Source: Stella humosa | Lineage (GTDB): Bacteria; Pseudomonadota; Alphaproteobacteria; ATCC43930; Allostellaceae | NCBI RefSeq assembly: GCF_006738645.1 | Contig: NZ_AP019700.1 | Coordinates: 3,888,001 to 3,952,000, forward strand | Length of the DNA: 64,000 nt | Direction of reading: 5' to 3' | In this document: positions 52,184 through 60,607 of the stretch, in pieces | Layout of the letters: the number at the start of each line of letters is the position of its first letter | Position numbering within the stretch: the stretch's first letter is position 1 | Notes under the pieces: generated by a model | Database searches by the model: none | What the model was told of the DNA's origin: nothing | The model's input: the letters and a program-made list of their open reading frames with translations, nothing else | Position numbers and translations under genes: made by a program

Positions 52184-53023
52184 ATGGCTTTTTCCGATCC
52201 GGCACATCTGGCCGCCAACCGCGCCAACTGGGACGAGCGCGTGGCGATCCATCGCCGCGACCGCACCGGCAGCTATCGCACGGCGGCGTTCCTGGCCGGC
52301 GACGACGTGCTGCACCCGATCGAGGATGGCGAGCTGGGCGATGTCGCGGGCGCCCGCCTGCTGCACCTGCAATGCCATTTCGGCATGGACACGCTGCGGC
52401 TGGCCCGGCGCGGCGCCAGCGTCACCGGGGTCGACTTCTCGCCGGCGGCGGTTGCCGGCGCGCGCGAGATGGCAGCCGCCATCGGCCGGCCCGACGCCCG
52501 CTTCGTCGAGGCCAACGTCTACGACGCGGCCGAGGCTGTGCCGGGGCTGTTCGACATCGTCTACACGACCTGGGGCACGATCTGCTGGCTGCCGGACCTG
52601 GACGGCTGGGCGCGGGTGATCGCGGCCAAGCTGGCGCCCGGCGGGCGGTTCTACTTCGCCGACGGCCATCCCTTCATGCTGATGCTGGAGCAGGTGGGCG
52701 ATGCGCTGGTTCCCACCTTCGGCCAGGACACCCCCGTCGACCAGCCGCTCGTCTTCGAGGAGGCGCTCACCTACACCGGCGACGAGACGCGCCTCGCCAG
52801 CGCCCGGACCTACGAGTGGATCCACTCCATCTCGCGCATCCTGGGCGCGCTCGGCCGTGCGGGGCTGACGGTCGAGACCCTGCGCGAGCATCGCACGATC
52901 CCGTGGCGCGCCTTCCCCATGTGCGTGCCGGCTGGCGCCGGCATGTACCGCCTGCCCGATGGCCAGCCGGCATTGCCGTTGGCCCTGTCGCTGACGGCGC
53001 GGCTTGACAGCCGCGGCGCCTAG
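52184..53023 (+). CDS. Class I SAM-dependent methyltransferase
   Basis: A 279-residue Rossmann-fold methyltransferase. The SAM site is LLHLQCHFGMDTLRLARRGA (about residues 62-81), a common variant with QCHFG in place of GCGTG, followed by VTGVDFSPAAVAGAREMA and a DIVYTTWGTICWL acceptor region near 125. Substrate unknown. It starts 74 bp from the divergent M81 gene and is followed after 37 bp by an amidase gene, which makes a common transcript likely. Confidence 0.88.
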   Translation: MAFSDPAHLAANRANWDERVAIHRRDRTGSYRTAAFLAGDDVLHPIEDGELGDVAGARLLHLQCHFGMDTLRLARRGASVTGVDFSPAAVAGAREMAAAIGRPDARFVEANVYDAAEAVPGLFDIVYTTWGTICWLPDLDGWARVIAAKLAPGGRFYFADGHPFMLMLEQVGDALVPTFGQDTPVDQPLVFEEALTYTGDETRLASARTYEWIHSISRILGALGRAGLTVETLREHRTIPWRAFPMCVPAGAGMYRLPDGQPALPLALSLTARLDSRGA

Positions 53024-53060
53024 CGCCGAGCCTGCCGGCCGGATCGAGGGAGAGGACGCA

Positions 53061-54326
53061 ATGGCGGGCTGGAATCTGGAGACGGCGACGGCCGTGCGCG
53101 ACGCGGTGGCGGCCGGCGAAGTGACCGCGCTGGCGGTGGCCGACGACTGCATCGCCGCCATCGCCGCGCGCGACGGCGAACTCCAGTCCTTCGTCGACTT
53201 CGACGCCAAGGCCGCGCGCAAGGCCGCCCGGACGGCACCGGCCGGGCCGCTGTCCGGCATCACCGTCGGGGTCAAGGACATCATCGACGCCGACGGCTGG
53301 GCCACCCAGTGCAACTCGCCCATCTATGCCGGGCATCGGCCCAACCGCGATTCCGCGGTGGTCGGCCTGCTGCGGGCGGCGGGCGCCACCATCCTGGGCA
53401 AGACGGTGACGGTCGAGTTCGCCTTCGCCCAGCCCGGCCCCACGGTCAACCCCTACCATCCGGGCCATACGCCGGGCGGATCGTCCAGCGGCTCGGCCGC
53501 CGCGGTGGCCGCGCGGCTGGTGCATGTGGCGCTCGGCACGCAGACGGGCGGGTCGGTGATCCGGCCCGGCTCCTATTGCGGCATCTTCGCGCTGAAGCCC
53601 AGCTTCGGCCTCATCCCGCGGGAGGGCGTGAAGCCCCTGTCGGAATCCCTCGACACCATCGGCTGGTATGGCCGGTCGGTCGCCGACCTGGCGCTGGTCC
53701 TGTCGGTCTTCCAGGCCGAGCCGGTGACGCCGCCGCCGCAGCGGCTGCGCATCGGGCTTTGCCTGCAACCGCCCTGGTCGGTCGCGACCGGGCCGATGCG
53801 CGCCGCCATCCGCCGGGCGGCCCGCCGGCTGGAAGGGGCTGGCCACATCGTCGCCCCGTTCGGGCATGACGCCCTGCTGGCGCCCCTGCATCAGGCGCAG
53901 GACGACATCATGAGCGTCGATGCCGCCCGCTCGCTGCGGCTGGAGAAGCTGCACCACCTGGATCGGCTGAGCCCCCGCCTGCAGGAGCGCATCCGCCGCG
54001 GCGAGGCGATCGACGGCACGACCGAGCGCGAGGCCCGCCGCCTGGCCGAGGCGGCCCGGCGCGACCTCGACCACCTGCTGGGCAGTTGGGATGCGATCCT
54101 GACCGCCCCCGCCCCGGGCGAGGCGCCCGAAGGGCTGGGCTCCACGGGCGACGCCGTATTCAACAAGGTGTGGACGCTACTGGGCGTGCCGTGCGTCAAC
54201 ATCCCGGTCGGGCGCGGGCCCAAGGGCCTGCCGCTCGGCATCCAGCTCATCGGCCGCCGGATGGACGATGCCCGCCTGCTGGCGGTGGCCGCCAGCGTGG
54301 CCGACGTGCTCGAAGCCGAGGCATGA
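53061..54326 (+). CDS. Amidase (amidase-signature family), second gene
   Basis: A 421-residue amidase-signature enzyme. The triad is the Lys of GVKDIIDADGW (about 73), the Ser of TPGGSSSGSAAAV (about 148) and the Ser of TQTGGSVIRPGSYCG (about 172). It differs from the amidase at 6276-7760 in length and surrounding sequence, so it probably has another substrate. The ATG at 53061 follows GGGAGAGGA. The stop is overlapped by the ATG of the glycosyltransferase 61 gene, so those two are translationally coupled. Confidence 0.92.
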   Translation: MAGWNLETATAVRDAVAAGEVTALAVADDCIAAIAARDGELQSFVDFDAKAARKAARTAPAGPLSGITVGVKDIIDADGWATQCNSPIYAGHRPNRDSAVVGLLRAAGATILGKTVTVEFAFAQPGPTVNPYHPGHTPGGSSSGSAAAVAARLVHVALGTQTGGSVIRPGSYCGIFALKPSFGLIPREGVKPLSESLDTIGWYGRSVADLALVLSVFQAEPVTPPPQRLRIGLCLQPPWSVATGPMRAAIRRAARRLEGAGHIVAPFGHDALLAPLHQAQDDIMSVDAARSLRLEKLHHLDRLSPRLQERIRRGEAIDGTTEREARRLAEAARRDLDHLLGSWDAILTAPAPGEAPEGLGSTGDAVFNKVWTLLGVPCVNIPVGRGPKGLPLGIQLIGRRMDDARLLAVAASVADVLEAEA

Positions 54327-55330
54327 GCGAAAGCGTCATCCGCGACATCGCCCTGGCGGACCATAGCGCGACCCACTACCCCATGCGGCTGCTGTCCGCC
54401 GCCACCGTGCCCGGCCACGTGGCGCGGGCCGTGCTGTTCGAGCGGGTGCTGCTGTCGACGCCCCTGTTCTTCCCGGTCACGCTCGACCTTCACGCCTTCC
54501 GCGATGCGTTCCAGATCGACGGGCTCTATCTGGCGGAAGCCTACGACGCCGTCTTCGACCCGGCCTTCGCAGCCGGGATCGAAGGACGCCGGCAGGCGCT
54601 GGCCGCGGCGCCGCCCGGCGATGCCGACATCTTCGTCCTGGGCGGGTCGAGCAACCATTTCCACTGGCTGCTGGATTTCCTGCCGCGCCTGGCGCTCGCC
54701 GCCACGCCGGACGTGCCGGCGACGGTGGTCGTGCATGCCGACTTCCATCCCGCCCAGCGCCCGGCGCTGGACCTGGCGGCCGGGGCCCTCGGGCTGCCGG
54801 AACTGAACCTGCGGCCGGTGCCGGACGGGGTCGTGGGCGTCCGCCGCGCACGGATGCCACTGGCGGTCGGGCGCCCTGCCGCGGTCGCCTTCTGGCGCCA
54901 CGTCCTGGCCGCGGCCGGCATCCCCCACCGGCCGCACCGCCGCCTCTTCGTGCGCCGCGGCAACGTCGAGCGCCGCCGCCTGGTCGACGAGGACGCCTCC
55001 GCCCGGTTTCTAGCCCTGCACGGCTTTGAGGCGGTCGACCCCGGCCGGCTCGCTTTCGCCCAGCAGGCGGCCCTCTTCGCCGAGGCGGCGGTCGTCGTCG
55101 GTCCGCATGGAGCGGCGCTCGCCAACGCCGCCTTCATGGCGCCCGGCGGCACGCTGGTGGAGTTCGTCGGCCGCGACGCCCCCACCCCCTTCGCTAACCT
55201 CGCCAGCGCCGCCGGGCTGCGCTATGGCGCACTCCGGCTCGACACCGCGGGCACGACCCCGGCCGAACACCTCAACGCCGACCTTCACCTGCCGGCGGGT
55301 GCCCTGGAGGCGCTGGTCCGGGGGCTATGA
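54323..55330 (+). CDS. Glycosyltransferase family 61 protein
   Basis: A 335-residue GT61 (DUF563) protein. The diagnostic parts are FVLGGSSNHFHWLLDFLPRL (about residues 108-127), RRLFVRRGNVERRRLVDE near 210 and VVVGPHGAALANAAFMAPGG near 255-274. GT61 enzymes transfer xylose, GlcNAc or related sugars to glycans. It overlaps the amidase stop by 4 bp and converges on the large RTX protein gene 21 bp beyond its end. Its natural acceptor might be a surface polysaccharide made with the dTDP-rhamnose genes, but this is inference. Confidence 0.88.
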   Translation: MSESVIRDIALADHSATHYPMRLLSAATVPGHVARAVLFERVLLSTPLFFPVTLDLHAFRDAFQIDGLYLAEAYDAVFDPAFAAGIEGRRQALAAAPPGDADIFVLGGSSNHFHWLLDFLPRLALAATPDVPATVVVHADFHPAQRPALDLAAGALGLPELNLRPVPDGVVGVRRARMPLAVGRPAAVAFWRHVLAAAGIPHRPHRRLFVRRGNVERRRLVDEDASARFLALHGFEAVDPGRLAFAQQAALFAEAAVVVGPHGAALANAAFMAPGGTLVEFVGRDAPTPFANLASAAGLRYGALRLDTAGTTPAEHLNADLHLPAGALEALVRGL

Positions 55331-55351
55331 GGCGCGAGCCTGCCCGTGGGT

Positions 55352-58300
55352 TCAGATCACATAGACAAGGATCGCCCCGTCGCTGCCTAGCATCGTGTCG
55401 GTGTAGTGCGTGCCTGTCATATCGTCGAAAGTGATGGAGCCGCCGCCGACCTTGGAGAGCGACAGGATGCCGTCGGTGATGGCGATGCTGTCGAGCAGCT
55501 TGCCCTTGTTGGACGCAAGCCCGGTGATGGCGACGACATCACCCGACAGCCCCGTCTCGAAGCCGACGATGGTGTCGTCCGTCAGGTAGGCCACCGGGCC
55601 ATAGACGGCGTCCTTCGCTCCGTCGTTGCCCAGCACGATCCAGTCGCCGTCGGCATCGCCGAACAGGCGGTCTGCGCCGGGGCCGCCCGTCAGCGTGTCG
55701 GTACCGGCACCGCCATAGAGCGTGTCGGCCCCCGCCTCGCCATCGAGCATGTCGGACCCGGCACCGCCCTCGAGGCGGTCGCCGCCGTCCCCGCCCTCGA
55801 GGCTGTCGTTGCCGACCTCGCCATAGAGCGTGTCGTTGCCGAGGCCACCCTGCATCTCGTCGGCGCCGTTGCCACCCCACAGCGCGTCCTTGCCGCCGCC
55901 GCCCAGCAGCAGGTCGTCGCCGTTGCCGCCCTTCAGGGTGTCGTTGCCGCTCTCGCCGAAGATCGTGTCGTCGCCGTTCTTGCCGTCGATGTTGCCGCCG
56001 GAGGCGGCCGCCTGGACCAGGTCGCCACCATTGCCGGCGGTCCCCTTGGTATCGACGACGAACATGGCAACGGCGTCCGACAACGGGCCGTCATTGCCGG
56101 ACACGTCCTCGGCGAAGGCGGTGTAGACGTGCCGGCCGAAGGCGAGCGTCGCCGGGTCGGCCCAGCTCCAGTCGCCGTCCGCATCCGCCAGGACCGTATC
56201 GATTTCCGTGCCGTCGCGCAGCAGGTGGACGGTCGACAGGGCCTCGGCCGTGCCGCTGACGATCAGCGAGCGATCGGTCGTCACCCCATCCGGCTCGCCG
56301 GTGTCGTCGACGACGGCCAGGATCACCGGTGCCGCCGGCGGCGTGCCGTCGAGCTGGACCGACCAGTTCACCGTCTCGGCCGAGGCGTCGACGTTCCCGG
56401 CGAGGTCGACCGCGCGCACGCGCAGGCTGTGGCTGCCGTCGTTCAGGCCGCCGACCGTGTGCGGGTTGCCGACCGTCACGTAGCCGCCGCTGTCGAGCGC
56501 GGCCTGGAAGCCGGCGGCGGTGTCGTCGGAGGCGAAGGTGAAGCTGGCCGAGCCCACGGCCTGGACGCCCGACGGCGCGTCGGTGACCGAGGTGCCGGGC
56601 GCCGTGCGGTCGACCGTGACGGCGAGGGTGGTGCCCTCGAAGAAGTTGCCGGCGGCATCGGTGATGCGGGCGAAGACCGCATGGTCGCCCTCGACCAGCG
56701 TGTCGGTGGCGACCGACCACTTGCCGTCGCCGCCAACGGTGGCGAAGCCGAGCGACAGGCTGTCGGCGAACAGCTCCACCGTCGCCGCGATCTCGCCCGT
56801 GCCGGTGAAGGTCAGCGTGTCGGCATTGGTGATGTTGTCGACGCTCGACGCGCCGCTGTCGCTGGCGGCGGCGAGGTCGGGCGCCGAGACGGTGGGCTGG
56901 ATGGTGTCGATGGTGAAGCCCAGCGTGTCGCCGTCGTCAGTGTTGCCGGCAAGGTCGGTGATGCGGGCGAAGGCGGTGTAGTCGCCTGATATCAGGCTAT
57001 TGGTCGTGATCGACCAATCGCCGGCGCCATCGACCGTGGCCGCCCCCAGCGTGTCGGTACCCGCGATCAGGAGGACCGTCGCCCCGATCTCGCCGGTGCC
57101 CGTGAAGGTCGGCGTGACGTCGTTGGTCTTGTTGTCGGTCGAATCCGCACCGCTGTCGCTGGCCCCGTCCAGGTCGGGGGCCGAGACGGTGACGGTCGTG
57201 TCGATGGTGAAGCCCAGCGTATCGCCGTCGGCGCTGTTGCCGGCAAGGTCGGTGACGCGGACGAACGCGGTGTAGTCGCCATCCGTCAGGCTGTCGGCCG
57301 ATAGGGTCCACTTGCCCATGCCGTTGATCGTCGCACTGCCGAGCGTGACGCTGTCCGCCACCAGTTCCACTCTGGCCCCCGCCTCACCCTTGCCGTTGAA
57401 GGTTGGCGTGGCGTCATTGGTGAGGTTGTCGCTGGAACTGACGCCGCTATCGCTGGCGGCGGCGAGATCCGGGGCGGAAACGGTCGGCGCCCCGGTGTCG
57501 ATGGTGATGTCCAGCGTGTCGGAATCGTCGATGTTGCCGGCGAGGTCGGTGATGCGGGCGAACACCGCGTAGTCACCATCGCTCATGCTGTCGGCATCGA
57601 TCGACCAGTCACCGTCGCCATCGACCGTGGCGGCGCCGAGCGTGTCGGCGCCCGCGATCAGAAGGACCGTCGCCCCGATCTCGCCGGTGCCCGTGAAGGT
57701 CGGCGTGGGGTCGTTGGTCATGTTGTCGGTGGAATCGGCGCCGCTGTCGCTGGCACCGACCATGTCAGGGGCCGAGACGGTAACGGCGGTGTCGATGGTG
57801 AAGCCCAGCGTGTCGCCGTCGTCGCTGTTGCCGGCAAGGTCGGTGACGCGGGCGAAGGCGACGTAGTCGCCATCCGTCAGGCTGTCGGCCGATAGGGTCC
57901 ACTTGCCCATGCCGTTGATCGTCGCACTGCCGAGCGTGACGCTGTCCGCCACCAGTTCCACCGTGGCCCCCGCCTCACCTGTGCCGTTGAAGGTCGGCGT
58001 GGCGTCATTGGTGAGGTTGTCGCTGGGACTGGTGCCGCTATCGGTACCAGCGGTGAGATCCGGGGCGGAAACGGTCGGCACCCCGGTGTCGATGGTGATG
58101 TCCAGCGTGTCGGAATCGTCGCTGTTGCCGGCAAGGTCGGTGATGCGGGCGAACACCGCATAGTCACCATCGCTCATGCTGTCGGCATCGATCGACCAGT
58201 TGCCGTCGCCATCCACCGTGGCGGCGCCGAGCGTGGCGGCACCCGCGATCAGGACGACCGCTGCCCCGATCTCGCCGGTACCCGTGAAGGTCGGCGTGAC

Positions 58301-60379
58301 GTCGTTGGTCTTGTTGTCGGTGGAATCGGCACCGCTGTCGCTCAGTCCATCGAGGTCCGGCGCCGAGACGGTGACGGCGGTGTCGATGGTGAAGCCCAGC
58401 GTGTCGCCGTCGTCACTGTTGCCCGCAAGGTCGGTGACGCGGACGAACGCGGTGTAGTCGCCATCCGTCAGGCTGTCGGCCGATAGGGTCCACTTGCCCA
58501 TACCGTTGATCGTCGCACTGCCGAGCGTGACGCTGTCCGCCACCAGTTCCACTCTGGCCCCCGCCTCACCCTTGCCGTTGAAGGTTGGCGTGGCGTCATT
58601 GGTGAGGTTGTCGCTGGAACTGACGCCGCTATCGCTGGCGGCGGCGAGATCCGGGGCGGAAACGGTCGGCGCGCCGGTGTCGATGGTGAAGCCCAGCGTG
58701 TCGCCGTCGTCGCTGTTGCCGGCCGCGTCCGTGATTCGAGCGAAGGCGACGTAGTCGCCATCCGCCATGCTGTCGGCCGTGATCGACCAGTTGCCGTCGC
58801 CATCGACGGTGGCTGCGCCGAGCGTGTCGGTACCCGCGATCAGGACGACCGTGGCATCCACCTCGCCAGTGCCCGTGAAGGTCGGCGTGGGGTAGTTGGT
58901 CAGGTTGTCGGTGGAATCGGCGCCGCTGTCGCTCAGCTCGTCGAGGTCCGGCGCCGAGACCGTCGGCGGGATGGTGTCGGGGACGTCGAGGGCGCCATCG
59001 CCGGTGTAGACCGCGACGAAATAATTATCCTTGGTCGACGAAAGCGTCAGGGCATCGCCGCTCGGATCGAAGTCCGCGGTGCCTTTGAAATCTCCGGCGA
59101 TGTAGACCTTACCCAACCCGTCGAAGGCGATCGCGCGGCCGTGCTCGGCGCCGGTGGAGGTGCCGGGACCCACGACCCAGTCCAGGCTGCCGGCCGCATC
59201 GTACTTGGCGACGAAATGGTCGCCGCCGCCGGTCGCGACGAGTTGGACCGTCGCGACGCCGGGGTCGAAATCCACCGTGCCGAAGAAATAGCCGGTGATG
59301 TAGCTGTTCCCCGACCCGTCCACCGCGATGCCGTTGCTGGTGTCGTAGGTGGGAGAACTGCCGGGGTGCGCGACCCAGGCCAAGCTGCCGGTGTCATCGT
59401 ACTTGGCCACGAAATAGTCCTGCGCGCCTGAGGCGACGAGCTGGGCCGTCGCATCGCCGGGGTCGAAATCCACCGTACCCTGGAAGTAGCCGGTGACGTA
59501 GCTGTTGCCCGACCCGTCCACCGCGATGCCGTTGCCGTACTCGGAGGCGGACGAACCGCCCGGACCCACGACCCAGGCCAGGCTGCCGGCCGCATCGTAC
59601 TTGGCGACGAAGTGGTCGTGGTCACCGGTCGCGACGAGCTCGGCCGTTCCGTCGCCGGGGTCGAAATCCACGGTCCCCTGGAAGTTGCCGGTGACGTAGC
59701 TGTTGCCAGACCCGTCCACCGCGATGCCGTAGCCCTGCTCGCCGTCGGACGAGCCGCCAGGACCCACGACCCAGACCAGGCTGCCGGCCGCATCATACTT
59801 GGCGACGAAGTGGTCATCGCCGGTCGCAACCAGCATGACCGTGGCGGCGCCGGGGTCGAAGTCCATTGCACCGTCGAAATAGCCGGTGACATAGCTGTTC
59901 CCGGACCCGTCCACGGCGATGCCGTTGGTGTAGGCATAGTAGCCGTCCGTGGTGCCGGGAGCCACGGCCCAGGCCAGGCTGCCGGACGCGTCGTACTTGG
60001 CGACGAAGAACTGGTCGGCGCCGTCGGTCGCGACGAGTTCGACCGTCCCGGCGCCTGGGTCGAAGTCCACCGTCCCCGCGAAGTAGCCGGTGACGTAGCT
60101 GTTCCCTGCCCCATCCGCCGCGATGCCGTAGCCGTACTGATACTCGCCGGCCTGACTGCCGTGGCTCGCGACCCAGGCCAGGCTGCCGGTCGCATCGTAT
60201 TTGGCGACGAAGAAGTCGTCGTCGCCGGCCGCGACGAGTTGGACCGTCCCAGCGCCGGGGTCGAAATCGACCGTGCCTCGGAAGTAGCCGGTGACGTAGC
60301 TGTTGCCCGACCCGTCCGCCGCGATACCTGTAGCGTCGGAAGTCCCGCTGCCCTTCCCACCGATTGCGCCGAATGCCAT
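55352..60379 (-). CDS. Giant beta-propeller / Ig-like array / RTX secreted protein (1675 aa)
   Basis: A 1675-residue predicted type I secreted surface or matrix protein. Residues 1 to about 450 hold seven SBBP repeats (AVDGSGNSYVTGYFQGTVD type), about 468-1260 hold eight Ig-like domains of about 99 residues, and about 1262-1455 hold two more divergent Ig-like domains. About 1460-1590 hold RTX nonapeptides (GGNGDDLLLG, GGAGSDMLDG), and the last 85 residues match the C-terminus of the 806-residue paralogue. There is no N-terminal signal. Asp-rich Ig-like repeats and RTX motifs imply calcium-dependent folding. Adhesin or biofilm-matrix function is inferred. The ATG at 60379 gives the shared MAF opening. 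Confidence 0.9.
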   Translation of the reverse strand: MAFGAIGGKGSGTSDATGIAADGSGNSYVTGYFRGTVDFDPGAGTVQLVAAGDDDFFVAKYDATGSLAWVASHGSQAGEYQYGYGIAADGAGNSYVTGYFAGTVDFDPGAGTVELVATDGADQFFVAKYDASGSLAWAVAPGTTDGYYAYTNGIAVDGSGNSYVTGYFDGAMDFDPGAATVMLVATGDDHFVAKYDAAGSLVWVVGPGGSSDGEQGYGIAVDGSGNSYVTGNFQGTVDFDPGDGTAELVATGDHDHFVAKYDAAGSLAWVVGPGGSSASEYGNGIAVDGSGNSYVTGYFQGTVDFDPGDATAQLVASGAQDYFVAKYDDTGSLAWVAHPGSSPTYDTSNGIAVDGSGNSYITGYFFGTVDFDPGVATVQLVATGGGDHFVAKYDAAGSLDWVVGPGTSTGAEHGRAIAFDGLGKVYIAGDFKGTADFDPSGDALTLSSTKDNYFVAVYTGDGALDVPDTIPPTVSAPDLDELSDSGADSTDNLTNYPTPTFTGTGEVDATVVLIAGTDTLGAATVDGDGNWSITADSMADGDYVAFARITDAAGNSDDGDTLGFTIDTGAPTVSAPDLAAASDSGVSSSDNLTNDATPTFNGKGEAGARVELVADSVTLGSATINGMGKWTLSADSLTDGDYTAFVRVTDLAGNSDDGDTLGFTIDTAVTVSAPDLDGLSDSGADSTDNKTNDVTPTFTGTGEIGAAVVLIAGAATLGAATVDGDGNWSIDADSMSDGDYAVFARITDLAGNSDDSDTLDITIDTGVPTVSAPDLTAGTDSGTSPSDNLTNDATPTFNGTGEAGATVELVADSVTLGSATINGMGKWTLSADSLTDGDYVAFARVTDLAGNSDDGDTLGFTIDTAVTVSAPDMVGASDSGADSTDNMTNDPTPTFTGTGEIGATVLLIAGADTLGAATVDGDGDWSIDADSMSDGDYAVFARITDLAGNIDDSDTLDITIDTGAPTVSAPDLAAASDSGVSSSDNLTNDATPTFNGKGEAGARVELVADSVTLGSATINGMGKWTLSADSLTDGDYTAFVRVTDLAGNSADGDTLGFTIDTTVTVSAPDLDGASDSGADSTDNKTNDVTPTFTGTGEIGATVLLIAGTDTLGAATVDGAGDWSITTNSLISGDYTAFARITDLAGNTDDGDTLGFTIDTIQPTVSAPDLAAASDSGASSVDNITNADTLTFTGTGEIAATVELFADSLSLGFATVGGDGKWSVATDTLVEGDHAVFARITDAAGNFFEGTTLAVTVDRTAPGTSVTDAPSGVQAVGSASFTFASDDTAAGFQAALDSGGYVTVGNPHTVGGLNDGSHSLRVRAVDLAGNVDASAETVNWSVQLDGTPPAAPVILAVVDDTGEPDGVTTDRSLIVSGTAEALSTVHLLRDGTEIDTVLADADGDWSWADPATLAFGRHVYTAFAEDVSGNDGPLSDAVAMFVVDTKGTAGNGGDLVQAAASGGNIDGKNGDDTIFGESGNDTLKGGNGDDLLLGGGGKDALWGGNGADEMQGGLGNDTLYGEVGNDSLEGGDGGDRLEGGAGSDMLDGEAGADTLYGGAGTDTLTGGPGADRLFGDADGDWIVLGNDGAKDAVYGPVAYLTDDTIVGFETGLSGDVVAITGLASNKGKLLDSIAITDGILSLSKVGGGSITFDDMTGTHYTDTMLGSDGAILVYVI
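56600..58976 (-). repeat. Ig-like array with a 591-bp two-domain period
   Basis: Eight consecutive coding units of about 297 bp alternate between type A (GTGEIGATV.LIAG) and type B (GEAGARVELVADS). The DNA repeat period is therefore 591 bp: matching landmarks start at 57312, 57903 and 58494, and others at 57585 and 58176. The type B copies near 57312-57480 and 58494-58662 are nearly identical at DNA level although 1182 bp apart, while the middle copy is more different. Confidence 0.85.
59050..60370 (-). repeat. Seven SBBP beta-propeller coding repeats
   Basis: About 200-bp units recur with the landmark that encodes DGSGNSYVTG, for instance around 59290, 59490, 59690, 59885, 60090 and 60290, with a diverged seventh near 59095. 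Seven units match the blades of one closed propeller. The plus-strand frames across this region are antisense shadows. Confidence 0.8.
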
Positions 60380-60607
60380 CTCAGTCCCCGCCCCTTTCGA
60401 CCGCCGGAGCCTGCCGGCGCGATCATTCTTGCGGCGGGACGATTGATGTCGGCCAGCGCTGACCAGACTTTAACTTCAGCTTATGACTTCGTCGACCGGG
60501 GAGCGGCCCTGTGTGGAAGGCGCCGTCGTCGGGGCGGCACCGGGCAGCAGGCGGATCAGGCCCGCCTGCCGGCCCTCCTGGCGCGCGCTGGCCTCGCGCG
60601 CGCCCGG

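Noticed and set aside
57585-58457. Short plus-strand frames beginning MLSASIDQ repeated at 591-bp intervals
   Set aside because: They are the antisense of the Ig-like repeats and recur only because the DNA repeats.
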